A stretch of 64,000 nucleotides of DNA from UBA1563 sp037440065 (GCA_037440065.1 JBBIUV010000018.1:310001-374000), one strand, 5' to 3'. Shown: positions 1 through 8,728, counted from the stretch's first letter. Notes: generated by a model from the letters alone, not told the origin. Made by a program: numbers and translations.

Positions 1-2
1 GA

Positions 3-1370
3 TTCAATACACTCGATTTTGCTACTGAAACCAATGGTCCGGGATGGCCTAATCCACCTTGGTCAACGTTAATGTTCCGCAAACTCTTAACGAACAATGA
101 ATTTAAAAATGATTTTATCCAATCATTTGCACATTTATTGAATACAACCTTTTCGCCTGATTCAACTCTTCGCCTATTGGCAAAAATTCAGGATGAAATT
201 GCTCCTGAGATAAGCCGACATAATGCTAAGTGGAAAGGAACGATGCAATTCGATTGGGTTTCAAATATTGCAAGAATTAGAACTTTTGTTTCGTACCGTG
301 AAGCTTACATGAGATTTCATATCAACACGAAATTTCAATTAGGCGGTTTTGCAAACTTAACGTTGGCGATAAATGATTCGTTAGGTGGAAGAGTTTTTCT
401 TCAATCTTACAATATTTCTAAAGCCTCTTTTACCGGGAAATATTTTAAAACGGCTCCAATAAAACTTTCAGCTAAACCAAATCCAGGCTATGTTTTTGCC
501 GGTTGGAAAAGTATTTCAACAAACCCGGAAATAAATATTGTTTTAAGTAAAGATTCGGTTGTCCAGGCAGTGTTTGTTAAAGAAGATACACAAAATCAAA
601 AAGTTGTTATTAACGAAATCAATTACAAATCTGCTCCAACATCAGACTGTGGTGATTGGGTCGAGTTATATAACAACGGAACAGAAAACGTTCAATTAAA
701 AAATTGGAAATTTAAAGACAGTGTTGACATTCATGAATATGTTTTACCCGAATACACTTTGGCGCCTGATTCATTTGTGGTACTTGCAAACGATACTTTA
801 AAATTCCGATCGGTATTTCCAAGTGTTACAAATATGGTTGGTCAGTTTTCGTTCGGACTTTCTGCCAGCGGTGAAACCGTCCGTCTCTTTAACGAAAACG
901 GATCACTAATTGATTCGCTAAAATTTAATTCTGTAGCTCCATGGCCAATTGAGCCTAATGGTACTGGCGCAACATTGGCATTGATAAATCCTACTTTCGA
1001 TAACTCGCTGGCAGAGAATTGGAAAACTTCACTAAACCTTGGGACACCGGGAAAGGTTAATGATATTTTCTCCAACATTAAAACTGACGAGTTTAAACCT
1101 AATACCTTTATGTTGTGTCAAAATTATCCTAATCCGTTTAATCCAAGTACTACTATTAGATTTCAACTGCCGGAGTCTGGAAAAGTTACTTTGAAGGTTT
1201 TTGATATTCTTGGAAACGAAGTAACTACGTTAATAAATGATGAAATGTCTGCAGGAAGTTATAATTACGAGTTCGAAATGAGGAATTACGAATTGTCCAG
1301 CGGTGTTTATTTCTATCAACTTCGAGCAGGTAGTTTCTTACAAACAAAGAAGATGATATTTTTAAAATGA
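3..1370 (+). CDS. CotH kinase family protein with lamin-tail and T9SS sorting domain (5' end cut off)
   Basis: The reading frame is open from base 3 without a stop, so the gene begins left of the window; the ATG at 72 is internal. About 455 residues are visible. The first ~110 match the C-terminal part of CotH-type protein kinases (FRKLLTNNEFKNDF..., LLNTTFSPD, EIAPEISRHNAKW). A small beta segment with GYVFAGW follows (nt ~480-560), as in InlB-like repeats. A lamin-tail domain (nt ~600-1070; VVINEINYKS, DWVELYNNGTENVQLKNW) comes next, then a T9SS sorting domain (NYPNPFNPSTTIRFQLPESG ... SSGVYFYQL ... KKMIFLK). CotH proteins of spores phosphorylate secreted substrates; a similar role outside this cell is inference. 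The kinase active-site residues lie outside the window. It heads a run of plus-strand genes that includes VTC and DUF4956 genes, a known genomic association. Confidence 0.9.
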   Translation, partial: FNTLDFATETNGPGWPNPPWSTLMFRKLLTNNEFKNDFIQSFAHLLNTTFSPDSTLRLLAKIQDEIAPEISRHNAKWKGTMQFDWVSNIARIRTFVSYREAYMRFHINTKFQLGGFANLTLAINDSLGGRVFLQSYNISKASFTGKYFKTAPIKLSAKPNPGYVFAGWKSISTNPEINIVLSKDSVVQAVFVKEDTQNQKVVINEINYKSAPTSDCGDWVELYNNGTENVQLKNWKFKDSVDIHEYVLPEYTLAPDSFVVLANDTLKFRSVFPSVTNMVGQFSFGLSASGETVRLFNENGSLIDSLKFNSVAPWPIEPNGTGATLALINPTFDNSLAENWKTSLNLGTPGKVNDIFSNIKTDEFKPNTFMLCQNYPNPFNPSTTIRFQLPESGKVTLKVFDILGNEVTTLINDEMSAGSYNYEFEMRNYELSSGVYFYQLRAGSFLQTKKMIFLK

Positions 1371-1392
1371 GTATTTCAAAAATTTACAGCAT

Positions 1393-1409
1393 GACTAACA
1401 TAGTTAGTC
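1393..1409. promoter_or_regulatory. 7-bp inverted repeat between CotH and HlyD-like genes
   Basis: GACTAAC-ATA-GTTAGTC is a perfect 7-bp inverted repeat with a 3-nt centre, ending 19 bases before the ATG at 1429 and followed by TTATTAG. It may be a short operator or a weak attenuating hairpin. A loop of 3 nt and the lack of a T-run make a normal terminator unlikely. Confidence 0.3.
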
Positions 1410-1428
1410 TTATTAGTCCGGAATAAAA

Positions 1429-2493
1429 ATGAATAAAAAAGTTGAGCGAAAAGTAATTTTAAGTATTGCATCTTTTTGTTTAGTAGTCTTCTTACTTTTA
1501 ATAAGTGGAATTAAAATTCCCCACTCGTTAAATATTTTTGCTGAGGTACATCCGCTACAAAAATGGCAAATTGTTAAAGGGACCGATGGACAACTCACAT
1601 CGGCTTTGATAGACTACGAAACCGGATTTTCGAACACATTTGGTGTTACCCAATTCCAACGCGGGGAATCAATGGTCTTCTCTTTTAGCGCATCGATGAA
1701 AAATAAAAAAGAAATCAACGCTGGAGATTCGGTAGGAGTTATTCGTTCAAGTGATGTTGAAGAAAATATTGTTCGCCTGGAAGGTGAATTATCGGTTGCA
1801 CAAGCTGAACTCGAAGCTAATAGAACCGGTGAAAAACAACCGCTTATAACCGAAGCAAAAAATCGTCTGGAATTTGCAAAAGCAAAACTTGGACAGAAAA
1901 AAGATACGTTCCAGCGTAATGAACAATTGTATAAAAAAGGATTCCTTCCTCAAGAAAGTTATGAAACTGATCTCTGGGAAATAAAACAACTTGAAATTGA
2001 GATATCGATCTATCAATCGCAGCTTGAAGCAATAACCAGCGGCTTAAAACCAGAGACACTAAAGTTGCTGGAATCTAAAGTAATTGCTTTGTCAAAAGAT
2101 CTTGAAACCGTAAAAAAACGTTCTAAAAACTTCAGTGTTATTTCTCCAATTAACGGAATCGTAAATCGTTCGTTCTCTTCAGATACAATTTTATCGGTAG
2201 TCAATCTTGATAAAGTGGTGATGAATGTTCCTTTAAAAATTGCTTACAGAAATAGTCTAAAAGAAGGGGAGTCAATTTCTGTAAGATTTATAAATTATCC
2301 CGAACCATTTCAAGCGAAGGTTCTATCAATTTCTAACGAAGTAAAAATGTTGAACAGCGAACAGGTGATTGTTGCTGCAATTCTTATTAATAATTCCGGG
2401 AAACAACTTTTGCCCGGAATGGTAACCCAGGGAAATATCAAACTTGGGACGATAGCAATTGGGGATTATTTAACGAGCTATATTTTCAATTAG
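1429..2493 (+). CDS. HlyD-like periplasmic adaptor (membrane fusion) protein
   Basis: This 354-residue protein has one N-terminal membrane helix (residues ~8-28), then a periplasmic body. Residues ~96-105 (INAGDSVGVI) and ~240 (SPINGIVN) look like the two halves of a barrel-sandwich (lipoyl-like) domain. Between them is a charged, Leu/Glu/Lys-rich coiled-coil hairpin. A beta-barrel segment closes the protein. This is the plan of HlyD/AcrA-type adaptors that join inner-membrane transporters to outer-membrane channels. No ABC, RND, MFS or TolC partner gene is nearby, so the partner is unknown. It lies 58 bases after the CotH gene and 3 bases before the VTC gene, which suggests one operon. The start has GGAA about 8 bases upstream. 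Confidence 0.85.
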   Translation: MNKKVERKVILSIASFCLVVFLLLISGIKIPHSLNIFAEVHPLQKWQIVKGTDGQLTSALIDYETGFSNTFGVTQFQRGESMVFSFSASMKNKKEINAGDSVGVIRSSDVEENIVRLEGELSVAQAELEANRTGEKQPLITEAKNRLEFAKAKLGQKKDTFQRNEQLYKKGFLPQESYETDLWEIKQLEIEISIYQSQLEAITSGLKPETLKLLESKVIALSKDLETVKKRSKNFSVISPINGIVNRSFSSDTILSVVNLDKVVMNVPLKIAYRNSLKEGESISVRFINYPEPFQAKVLSISNEVKMLNSEQVIVAAILINNSGKQLLPGMVTQGNIKLGTIAIGDYLTSYIFN

Positions 2494-2496
2494 TAA

Positions 2497-3246
2497 ATGG
2501 CTAGTAGATTAGAGTATAAATACTTAGTGCCGGAAAAACTTTTACCGAAAATCCGCTCGGTAGTTTTGAATTATATGAATTACGATCCGTATGCAGAAAT
2601 ACGACCGCACAAAGATTATACAGTACGGAGCATTTATCTCGATACTTCGGATTTGCAGTGTTACCGTGAAAAGTATGAGGGCTACAAGATAAGAAACAAA
2701 TATAGGGTGAGGGTATATAATGAGTGGCGCGAAGACAGTTCTGCTTTTTTAGAGATAAAGCGAAAAAATGAAAATTTTATTTCTAAAGATCGGGCAAAAC
2801 TTTACCTAAAAGATTTGCAATCTCTGTTTCTTTCAAAAAATGTGGATGAATATTTGGTTATTAAGGAAGATGGAAAAAGCGATTGTTTGGAAGCAAAGAA
2901 ATTTCTTTATCACTATTATTCTAAACAATTAAAACCGACAACTCTTGTTGTTTATGAACGAGAAGCATTTGTCGGAAAGTTTGGATTCGATCTGCGAGTA
3001 ACGTTTGATAAAAATTTGCGTGGTTCGGTCTATCCAGGTTTTAATGATATTTTTAATGAACAAAATTTAAAGCATGCATTCCCGAATTATTTTATCTTGG
3101 AAGTGAAATTTCATCAAACGTTGCCTGCATGGATCCCTCAACTTATAAACAGTAATGGATTACAACGAATATCAGTTTCCAAATACACTAATTGTATTGA
3201 TATAAACAAAAGTAAAATGAACTTTAGTAGTGCGTTGGTATTTTAA
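2497..3246 (+). CDS. VTC-domain protein (polyphosphate polymerase-like, TTM fold)
   Basis: This 249-residue protein has no signal peptide or membrane helix. It shows the pattern of the VTC/triphosphate-tunnel fold: R4, E6 and K8 in SRLEYKYLVP at the N-terminus, then RSIYLDT, KYRVRVY, FLEIKRK, VYEREAF and YFILEVKF, each contributing charged residues to a tunnel that binds polyanionic phosphates. In yeast the Vtc4 homologue makes polyphosphate from ATP; many bacterial homologues are uncharacterised, so polymerase activity here is inference. The start follows the stop of the HlyD-like gene by 3 bases and the DUF4956 gene follows 11 bases later. A VTC protein next to DUF4956 and CotH genes is a recurrent bacterial arrangement. 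Confidence 0.88.
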   Translation: MASRLEYKYLVPEKLLPKIRSVVLNYMNYDPYAEIRPHKDYTVRSIYLDTSDLQCYREKYEGYKIRNKYRVRVYNEWREDSSAFLEIKRKNENFISKDRAKLYLKDLQSLFLSKNVDEYLVIKEDGKSDCLEAKKFLYHYYSKQLKPTTLVVYEREAFVGKFGFDLRVTFDKNLRGSVYPGFNDIFNEQNLKHAFPNYFILEVKFHQTLPAWIPQLINSNGLQRISVSKYTNCIDINKSKMNFSSALVF

Positions 3247-3257
3247 AGGAAGAAAAT

Positions 3258-3932
3258 ATGTTAGAAAATCTCCAATCGATAAATGTTTTTGCTCCTACAA
3301 TTTCCGAAATCATTATAAATATTTTGATAAGCCTAACGTGTAGTTTTTTTATAACATTTATTTACCGGATTAGCTATAAGGGACCTGGTTACTCCGATAG
3401 TTTTGTGAATTCGATAATTTTCCTCTCACTCATCACCTCGTTTGTAATAATGGTTATTGGAAATAATTTAGCCCGCGCATTCGGATTGGTTGGCGCAATG
3501 TCCATCATTCGTTTCCGTACAGCCATAAAAGAAACGCTTGATATCGTCTACATCTTTTTCGGATTAGCGATTGGAATGGCTGCGGGGGTGGGTTATCACA
3601 GATTAGCTATTGTTGGTTCATTATTTATTGGTGCAATTCTTTTTTTGTTTTCAAAGACAAATTTATTCACATTGCGAAAGGAACAGTATTTACTTCAGTT
3701 TTCTTTTTACTTGAGCGAAGAGAAAACTTCAGAATACCTCCATGTATTCGATAACTTTTGCAGTCGTTATGATATCATAAATATTAAATCAACCGAAGAT
3801 TCATCACTTGCTGAATACGCTTATTATGTTTCATTCAAAAAGAAAAGCAATGCAAATAGATTTGTTGAAGAATTAAGAAATGTAGGCGGTGTAAAAAATA
3901 TTAATCTCTTTTTTGATGAAGAAAAGATCTAA
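3258..3932 (+). CDS. DUF4956 family membrane protein
   Basis: This 224-residue protein has three to four hydrophobic helices in its first ~140 residues. The conserved DUF4956 core reads FGLVGAMSIIRFRTAIKE, followed by a Gly-rich helix (FGLAIGMAAGVGY). The last ~85 residues are soluble and mixed alpha/beta, probably cytoplasmic. The molecular function of the family is unknown. Its constant partners are VTC and CotH proteins, so it may form the membrane part of a phosphate or phosphorylated-polymer system (inference). A ribosome site, AAGGAAG, precedes the ATG by 6 bases. The 3' end overlaps or abuts the next gene depending on that gene's start. Confidence 0.88.
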   Translation: MLENLQSINVFAPTISEIIINILISLTCSFFITFIYRISYKGPGYSDSFVNSIIFLSLITSFVIMVIGNNLARAFGLVGAMSIIRFRTAIKETLDIVYIFFGLAIGMAAGVGYHRLAIVGSLFIGAILFLFSKTNLFTLRKEQYLLQFSFYLSEEKTSEYLHVFDNFCSRYDIINIKSTEDSSLAEYAYYVSFKKKSNANRFVEELRNVGGVKNINLFFDEEKI

Positions 3933-3939
3933 TCAACTG

Positions 3940-4686
3940 ATGAAATTGAATACAAAAGTTATTGTCTGTATTATCTGGATAGTGCCTCTTGCACTTTTCA
4001 ATTGTGGCGGTGCTTCGGCAGATTCTGCAAGTCAACTCCGACTGGTTAATACATATAAACTTCCCTTTACTGAACCTTCGGGAATTGCTTATAATGAAGA
4101 AGAAAATGTTCTGTGGATTGCTAGCGGCGGAGATCAAAAAATTTATAAAACTGATATCACCGGAGCAATTCTAAAAACATTAAGTTATAAAGGGGATGAT
4201 TTGGAGGGAATCACTCTCGATAATTCCGCTAAGTCACTTTGGGTTGTTGAGGAACGAAAAAGAGAATTACTTCAAATTGATCTAGATGGAAATGTTTTGC
4301 AGAAAATTTCAATTCCATTACCTGGAAAATTAAACAGCGGCCTTGAAGGAGTTGCTCAAAACGAGAAGGGGATTATCTTCCTTTTAAATGAAAAAAAGCC
4401 GGGTAAATTTGTTGAACTAAATTCGGATTTGACAATAAAATCTCAAATAGAAATCTATTTCGCCAGCGATTTTTCAGACATGGTTTATTCTGTGAAAGAA
4501 AAAAGTTTCTTTATTCTAAGCGATGAAAGCAGCGCGCTTTATAAATGGACAAAAGAATCGGGGGTAGTACAGAAATTCAATTTACCAAAAACCAAGTATG
4601 AAGGAGTTGCGGTTAATGCTGCTGCTGACAAATTCTTTTTGGTAAATGATCAGACAAACGAACTAACGATTTTTAACCTCAAGTGA
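3940..4686 (+). CDS. SdiA-regulated-like beta-propeller lipoprotein
   Basis: From the ATG at 3940 the protein has a lysine-bearing, hydrophobic leader and a lipobox LFNC with the acylated Cys at residue 22, so it is probably anchored in a membrane facing the periplasm. The body has YVTN/SMP30-type repeats: EPSGIAYNEEENVLWIASGG, LEGITLDNSAKSLWVVEE, LEGVAQNEKGIIFLLNE. These resemble the SdiA-regulated (YjiK-like) family, a beta-propeller of unknown ligand. An in-frame TTG at 3913 or ATG at 3916 would overlap the DUF4956 gene by about 20 bases and add a basic tail before the leader; 3940 gives a more normal lipoprotein signal. It is the last gene of the run and is followed by a hairpin. Confidence 0.8.
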   Translation: MKLNTKVIVCIIWIVPLALFNCGGASADSASQLRLVNTYKLPFTEPSGIAYNEEENVLWIASGGDQKIYKTDITGAILKTLSYKGDDLEGITLDNSAKSLWVVEERKRELLQIDLDGNVLQKISIPLPGKLNSGLEGVAQNEKGIIFLLNEKKPGKFVELNSDLTIKSQIEIYFASDFSDMVYSVKEKSFFILSDESSALYKWTKESGVVQKFNLPKTKYEGVAVNAAADKFFLVNDQTNELTIFNLK

Positions 4687-4705
4687 TCTATTCACGTGAT
4701 ACTAA

Positions 4706-4737
4706 GTGCGATGCAAAACAGTCGCATCATTTTTTTA
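4706..4737 (+). terminator. Hairpin plus T-run after the SdiA-regulated-like gene
   Basis: GTGCGATGC-aaaaca-GTCGCATC forms a short GC-rich stem, with the pairing either TGCGA/TCGCA or GATGC/GCATC, directly followed by ATTTTTTT. It sits 20 bases after the stop at 4686 and before the convergent gene ending at 4778, as expected for an intrinsic terminator. Confidence 0.6.
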
Positions 4738-4777
4738 AACCTTAAGAATTTATTACCATCAAAGCGCAAATAGCAAA

Positions 4778-5398
4778 TTATTCGATTTCCAAACAAAAGA
4801 TGGGTTTTGTGTCTAACTCGGTTTTCACAAATCCCATCTTCTGTAAATAGGAATCATGTTTTGAGTTGCCGGGGTTACTGTAAATCTTTTTGATCTTCTT
4901 TTCAGTGAAAATGTTTTGATAAACATATTTCCCGATCTTTAAATCTCTGTATCCAGGAATAACAAAATCGATGTCGATAAAAAGACTGTCATCGGATTTC
5001 TTTGTTGCACAAATCAAACCAGCCGGAATTGAATTTCTCAGAATAAAAAACACGATTGACTTATCAGTTGCGGTAAATGAGAAGGACGGCATGTATTTTT
5101 TAATTTCATTTTTGTGAAAATTCAAAAAGTAATGGAGGTACTCTGAGTCATGCATTACTTCTAAAACTTTGAAATATTCTTTTGATTTGAAAATGTCGTA
5201 GAGATAGTAAATATCAACAAGGCAGATAAATCCGTTTACAATAGTTACCGGTAAAGCCTCGATGAGTAGTCCATAAACGGTAAAAATAATTGCTCCGATA
5301 AGATTAATAATTCTGAGTTTAACAATTCCGCTCATCATGAGCGAAACAGCTACAAGAACAGATGCCGAGTAACCGATAAATTCTGTGGTTTGGATAAT
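4778..5398 (-). CDS. YgjV-like membrane domain fused to a GNAT acetyltransferase; non-AUG start
   Basis: The first ATG in frame is at 5338, but coding character continues 20 codons upstream to a stop at 5405-5407. The added residues (TEFIGYSASVLVAVSLMMSG) complete the first helix of a YgjV-like membrane domain, whose second half is INLIGAIIFTVYGLLIEALP. No ATG, GTG or TTG lies in the extension. A strong AGGAG sits 3 bases before ATT (5396-5398) and 6 before ATC (5393-5395), so initiation at ATT or ATC is likely. Residues ~90-200 look like a GNAT domain: IDFVIPGYRDLKIGKYVY as the acetyl-CoA loop and YLQKMGF near the end. Substrate unknown. The gene lies alone between a convergent terminator and bshA. 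Confidence 0.75.
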   Translation of the reverse strand: MIQTTEFIGYSASVLVAVSLMMSGIVKLRIINLIGAIIFTVYGLLIEALPVTIVNGFICLVDIYYLYDIFKSKEYFKVLEVMHDSEYLHYFLNFHKNEIKKYMPSFSFTATDKSIVFFILRNSIPAGLICATKKSDDSLFIDIDFVIPGYRDLKIGKYVYQNIFTEKKIKKIYSNPGNSKHDSYLQKMGFVKTELDTKPIFCLEIE

Positions 5399-5440
5399 TT
5401 TCTCCTAAATTAGTTGAAGTGAAAAACGGGTAAATAATTA

Positions 5441-6568
5441 TTAACCGCCGCTTAAAATCTTTTTATAATACTCTTCATACTGCGGAATGATGAGCGATTT
5501 ATCGAAATTATCTACTGCTCTTTTTCGAGCGTTCAAGGAGAATTTTTGATATTTCTTTTCATTGGTTAAAAGTTCAATAGCATATTTTGCCATGCGCTCC
5601 ACATCTCCGAATTCAGCGATGTAACCGGTTTCGTTGTGTGCCATTAATTCGGGCAATCCGCCCACACTAGAACTGATAACGGGAAGACCGCACGCCATCG
5701 CTTCCAACGCCGCTAAACCAAAACTCTCTGATTGTGAAGGGATCAAAAATAAATCTCCGCAATTTAAAATTTCCGCCAAACCATCCTGTTTTCCAAGGAA
5801 GATAACTTTGTCGCAGAGATCAAGTTCACGGCACAGTCGTTCGCATTCGGAGCGATCAGGTCCGTCTCCAACTAAAACAAGTTTACAAGGAACTTCTTTT
5901 GAAACGATTTTCAAAATTTTAAGCGTGTCTGATACTCGTTTAACAGCTCTAAAATTGGAAGTGTGAATGAGAATCTTTTCGCCGTTTGGTGCGCAATGTC
6001 TTTTTAACTGTCCCGGTTCCTGTGGTGAAAAGATTTTCGTATCAACAAAATTTGGAATTACACGGATATCTTTTTCAATTTTATAATTGGTTAACGTTTG
6101 TCCCTTTAAATAATTTGAAACAGCAGTAACCCCGTCGCTTTGCTCGATACTGAATTTTACAAGATGAGAAAAAGATGGTTCCAACCCGACAAGAGAAATG
6201 TCGGTTCCGTGCAGTGTGGTAATTATTTTAATATCACTTTGCTCTTTGATGATTTGTTTTGCCAGATAAGCACTGGTTGCGTGGGGAATAGCATAATGTA
6301 CATGAAAGAGATCGAGATTTTCATAGCGAGCAACTTCGACCATTTTGCTTGCGAGTGAAAGCGTGTATAAAGAAAATTCAAACAATGGATAGTTGCTTGT
6401 TTCAACTTCGTGAAAAAAAATATTCTCAACAAAGTGAGTTAAGCGAAAAGGAAGCGCATAAGAAACAAAATGTATTTCGTGCCCTTTTAATGCAAGTTCT
6501 TTGCCAAGTTCTGTAGCAATAACACCGCTTCCGCCATAGGTTGGATAGCAGGTAATTCCAATTTTCAT
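5441..6568 (-). CDS. bshA: N-acetyl-alpha-D-glucosaminyl L-malate synthase
   Basis: This cytoplasmic GT4-family glycosyltransferase joins UDP-GlcNAc to L-malate, the first step of bacillithiol synthesis. The 375-residue protein starts MKIGITCYPTYGGSGVIATE, the hallmark BshA N-terminus with its Gly-rich UDP-sugar loop. It continues with FVSYALPFR, DLFHVHYAIPHA and HGTDISLVG. The GT4 donor site appears near the C-terminus (SESFGLAALEAMACGLPVIS). A start at 6583 would add MYGFI in front and spoil the typical start; ATG 6568 is chosen. bshB and bshC are not in this window. A bacilliredoxin gene at 25644-26177 supports bacillithiol use in this organism. Confidence 0.95.
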   Translation of the reverse strand: MKIGITCYPTYGGSGVIATELGKELALKGHEIHFVSYALPFRLTHFVENIFFHEVETSNYPLFEFSLYTLSLASKMVEVARYENLDLFHVHYAIPHATSAYLAKQIIKEQSDIKIITTLHGTDISLVGLEPSFSHLVKFSIEQSDGVTAVSNYLKGQTLTNYKIEKDIRVIPNFVDTKIFSPQEPGQLKRHCAPNGEKILIHTSNFRAVKRVSDTLKILKIVSKEVPCKLVLVGDGPDRSECERLCRELDLCDKVIFLGKQDGLAEILNCGDLFLIPSQSESFGLAALEAMACGLPVISSSVGGLPELMAHNETGYIAEFGDVERMAKYAIELLTNEKKYQKFSLNARKRAVDNFDKSLIIPQYEEYYKKILSGG

Positions 6569-6733
6569 AATAAAACCGTACACCTTTTAAAGAAAGTAAT
6601 TCTCATCATCACTAAAAGAAAATTAATTATTATTTCTATTTTAAACTATGGTAATTTCAGTCGAAATGTTCCCCGACTCAGGATTTGATTGATTGAACCT
6701 TTCCTAATTACCCTTACAGTTGAATGCCAAAAT

Positions 6734-8728
6734 ATGAGTTTAATAAATAGATTTCTCGCTTTCAATGCGAGTACCAAAAAGAAAATATTTCGCCGCGAAG
6801 TTGAGAAAGCGATTAGCGAAGGAAAGCAGATCAAACTGCCACCGGTAACTTCTTATAGTTTACAACAACTTGAGTTGGTAAAAAATTCCTTTCCGTTCCA
6901 GTTATTTTCTTCCGATGAAATTCTTAGCGGACTAAGAAAAATTCTTATAGATCAAAATGAAGCTGAAAATATTCTAAATGAAGCTCGACTAGCTTTAAAT
7001 AATAAGTTTAACTTTTTCAATTTTGGGGAAAAGGAACTTGGAGAAATAATCAACTGGAATTTCGATTATCTGTCCGGATTCAGTTTTCCCGATAAACCAT
7101 ATTGGGGCATAAATGTCGAGGAATTCCCCAAAGGCGTGGATGTCCAAAGCGCATGGGAATTGGGGAGAATGCATCAACTTACGCAGTTTGGCATGGCATA
7201 TCTTTTAACAAACGATGAAAAATACTGCGAAAAATATTTTTCTCTTTTGGATGATTTTACTTCAACTACTGCAAACTTTTCCGGTGTGCAATGGACAAAT
7301 CCATCCGAAGCTGCGATCCGGTTAGTGAACATAATTTTCGGATTAGGATTTCTACTGGAATCTCAAACCTTTAATGAGCAGAAATATCTCCGGATGCAGG
7401 AGATCGTTTTGTTACACACAATATACTTAGAGCATACGGTAGAGCATTCTGACGTTAGAGATCATCACTATGTACTTGTGAATGTTGCGCTTTTATGTTC
7501 GAGTATGTTTATCCAAAACAAAGCTTATGCAGAGAGACTATTTCATTTTTCAGTTTCCCATTTCGAATACGAGATTAGAAAACAGGTTTTTGAAGATGGC
7601 GTCAGTTTTGGACAGTCGGTGCAATTACATCCTTTCACCACAGAATTATTTTTACTCGCAAAAATATTGCTGGAAAGAAGGGGAAAAAAAATTTCTGATG
7701 CGTACGACAGCCGTTTGCATCAAATGTTCGTTGCTTTGGGTCTTTATCTTAGAAAAACATCGCAAGATGAAAATGAGTTATCTCTACCAAACATTGGCGA
7801 TGCGTTTACTTCACCCATTCTTAATTTTTTTCCAAATTCGCAATTAAGTTATACGAAATCGTTGCTCGCGGTTGGGGCTTATCTTTTTAACGATAATAAG
7901 TTGAAATTGGAGACTTCACAAGAGATAAAATATTTGCTTTTTCTCTTTGGAGATGATGCAGTCAATTCTTTTCTAACTATGAAGGGGGATGCAGAAAATT
8001 CGTCATCAGTTGGATTAACAAAAGGAGGACATTATTTTCTCCGTGCAAAACAATTAGAAATGTTTATCCGTGTTTCCGAAATTGGTAAATTAGGCTCTGG
8101 CGCACCGGGACATAACGATACCTTTACTTTTGAACTCGCTTATAAAAATAGATTGTTTTTTGTTGATCCTGGAACGTATTCTTTTTATGCGGATAAGGAT
8201 TTGAGAAATAAGCTTCGATCCGTTTTTTCACACAACACGTTTTCAATCGATAACACGCAACTAGCTGAGTTTGATGGGCTTTTCGACATTAAAGCTGATT
8301 TAACTAAACCGAAAATTATCGAATGGCAATCGGACAACGATGAAGACAGATTAGTAGCGCAACATTTTGCTTACGTCAGGCTTGCTGATCCCGTTATTTG
8401 TAAAAGGGGATTCTATTTTCAAAAAGAGAAAACGAAAATCAAAATTAAGGATGAATTTTTAGGTGGAACGAAACATAAAATAGTTTCCCATTTGCATTTG
8501 CACCATGATGTTAAAATTGAAAAAATAACCACAAACAAATATTCGTTAACTCATGGAGAAGCAAAATTGTTATTAACTTTTCATTCTTCAAGCGAAAATT
8601 TTGAAACTTACTTGCAGGATTCTGTTTATTCCCCTTCGTATAGAGTTTTACATACCACAAAAAAAATCCACACTGTATTGCACGAAAATTTACCGACATT
8701 TTATATCATCGAGATTGATCTGTTATGA
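6734..8728 (+). CDS. Heparinase II/III family protein (polysaccharide lyase-like)
   Basis: From ATG 6734 the protein has about 664 residues and no signal peptide. The N-terminal half is an (alpha/alpha) toroid of the heparinase II/III N type (KPYWGINVEEFPKGVDVQSA, WTNPSEAAIRLVNIIFGLGF, HSDVRDHHYVLVNVALLCSS). The C-terminal half is the beta-sheet heparinase II/III domain (GKLGSGAPGHNDTFTFELAY, FVDPGTYSFYADKDLRNKLR, SVFSHNTFSIDN). Family members cleave acidic polysaccharides by beta-elimination; many in surface-polysaccharide loci have unknown substrates. A TTG start at 6689 would add 15 residues without family support. The stop overlaps the PfkB start (ATGA), so the two are translationally coupled. 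The lack of a leader fits an intracellular role, or export by a path not visible here. Confidence 0.85.
   Translation: MSLINRFLAFNASTKKKIFRREVEKAISEGKQIKLPPVTSYSLQQLELVKNSFPFQLFSSDEILSGLRKILIDQNEAENILNEARLALNNKFNFFNFGEKELGEIINWNFDYLSGFSFPDKPYWGINVEEFPKGVDVQSAWELGRMHQLTQFGMAYLLTNDEKYCEKYFSLLDDFTSTTANFSGVQWTNPSEAAIRLVNIIFGLGFLLESQTFNEQKYLRMQEIVLLHTIYLEHTVEHSDVRDHHYVLVNVALLCSSMFIQNKAYAERLFHFSVSHFEYEIRKQVFEDGVSFGQSVQLHPFTTELFLLAKILLERRGKKISDAYDSRLHQMFVALGLYLRKTSQDENELSLPNIGDAFTSPILNFFPNSQLSYTKSLLAVGAYLFNDNKLKLETSQEIKYLLFLFGDDAVNSFLTMKGDAENSSSVGLTKGGHYFLRAKQLEMFIRVSEIGKLGSGAPGHNDTFTFELAYKNRLFFVDPGTYSFYADKDLRNKLRSVFSHNTFSIDNTQLAEFDGLFDIKADLTKPKIIEWQSDNDEDRLVAQHFAYVRLADPVICKRGFYFQKEKTKIKIKDEFLGGTKHKIVSHLHLHHDVKIEKITTNKYSLTHGEAKLLLTFHSSSENFETYLQDSVYSPSYRVLHTTKKIHTVLHENLPTFYIIEIDLL

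Noticed and set aside
6689..6733. TTG start adding 15 residues to the heparinase-like protein
   Set aside because: The added residues do not look like the family or a signal peptide.
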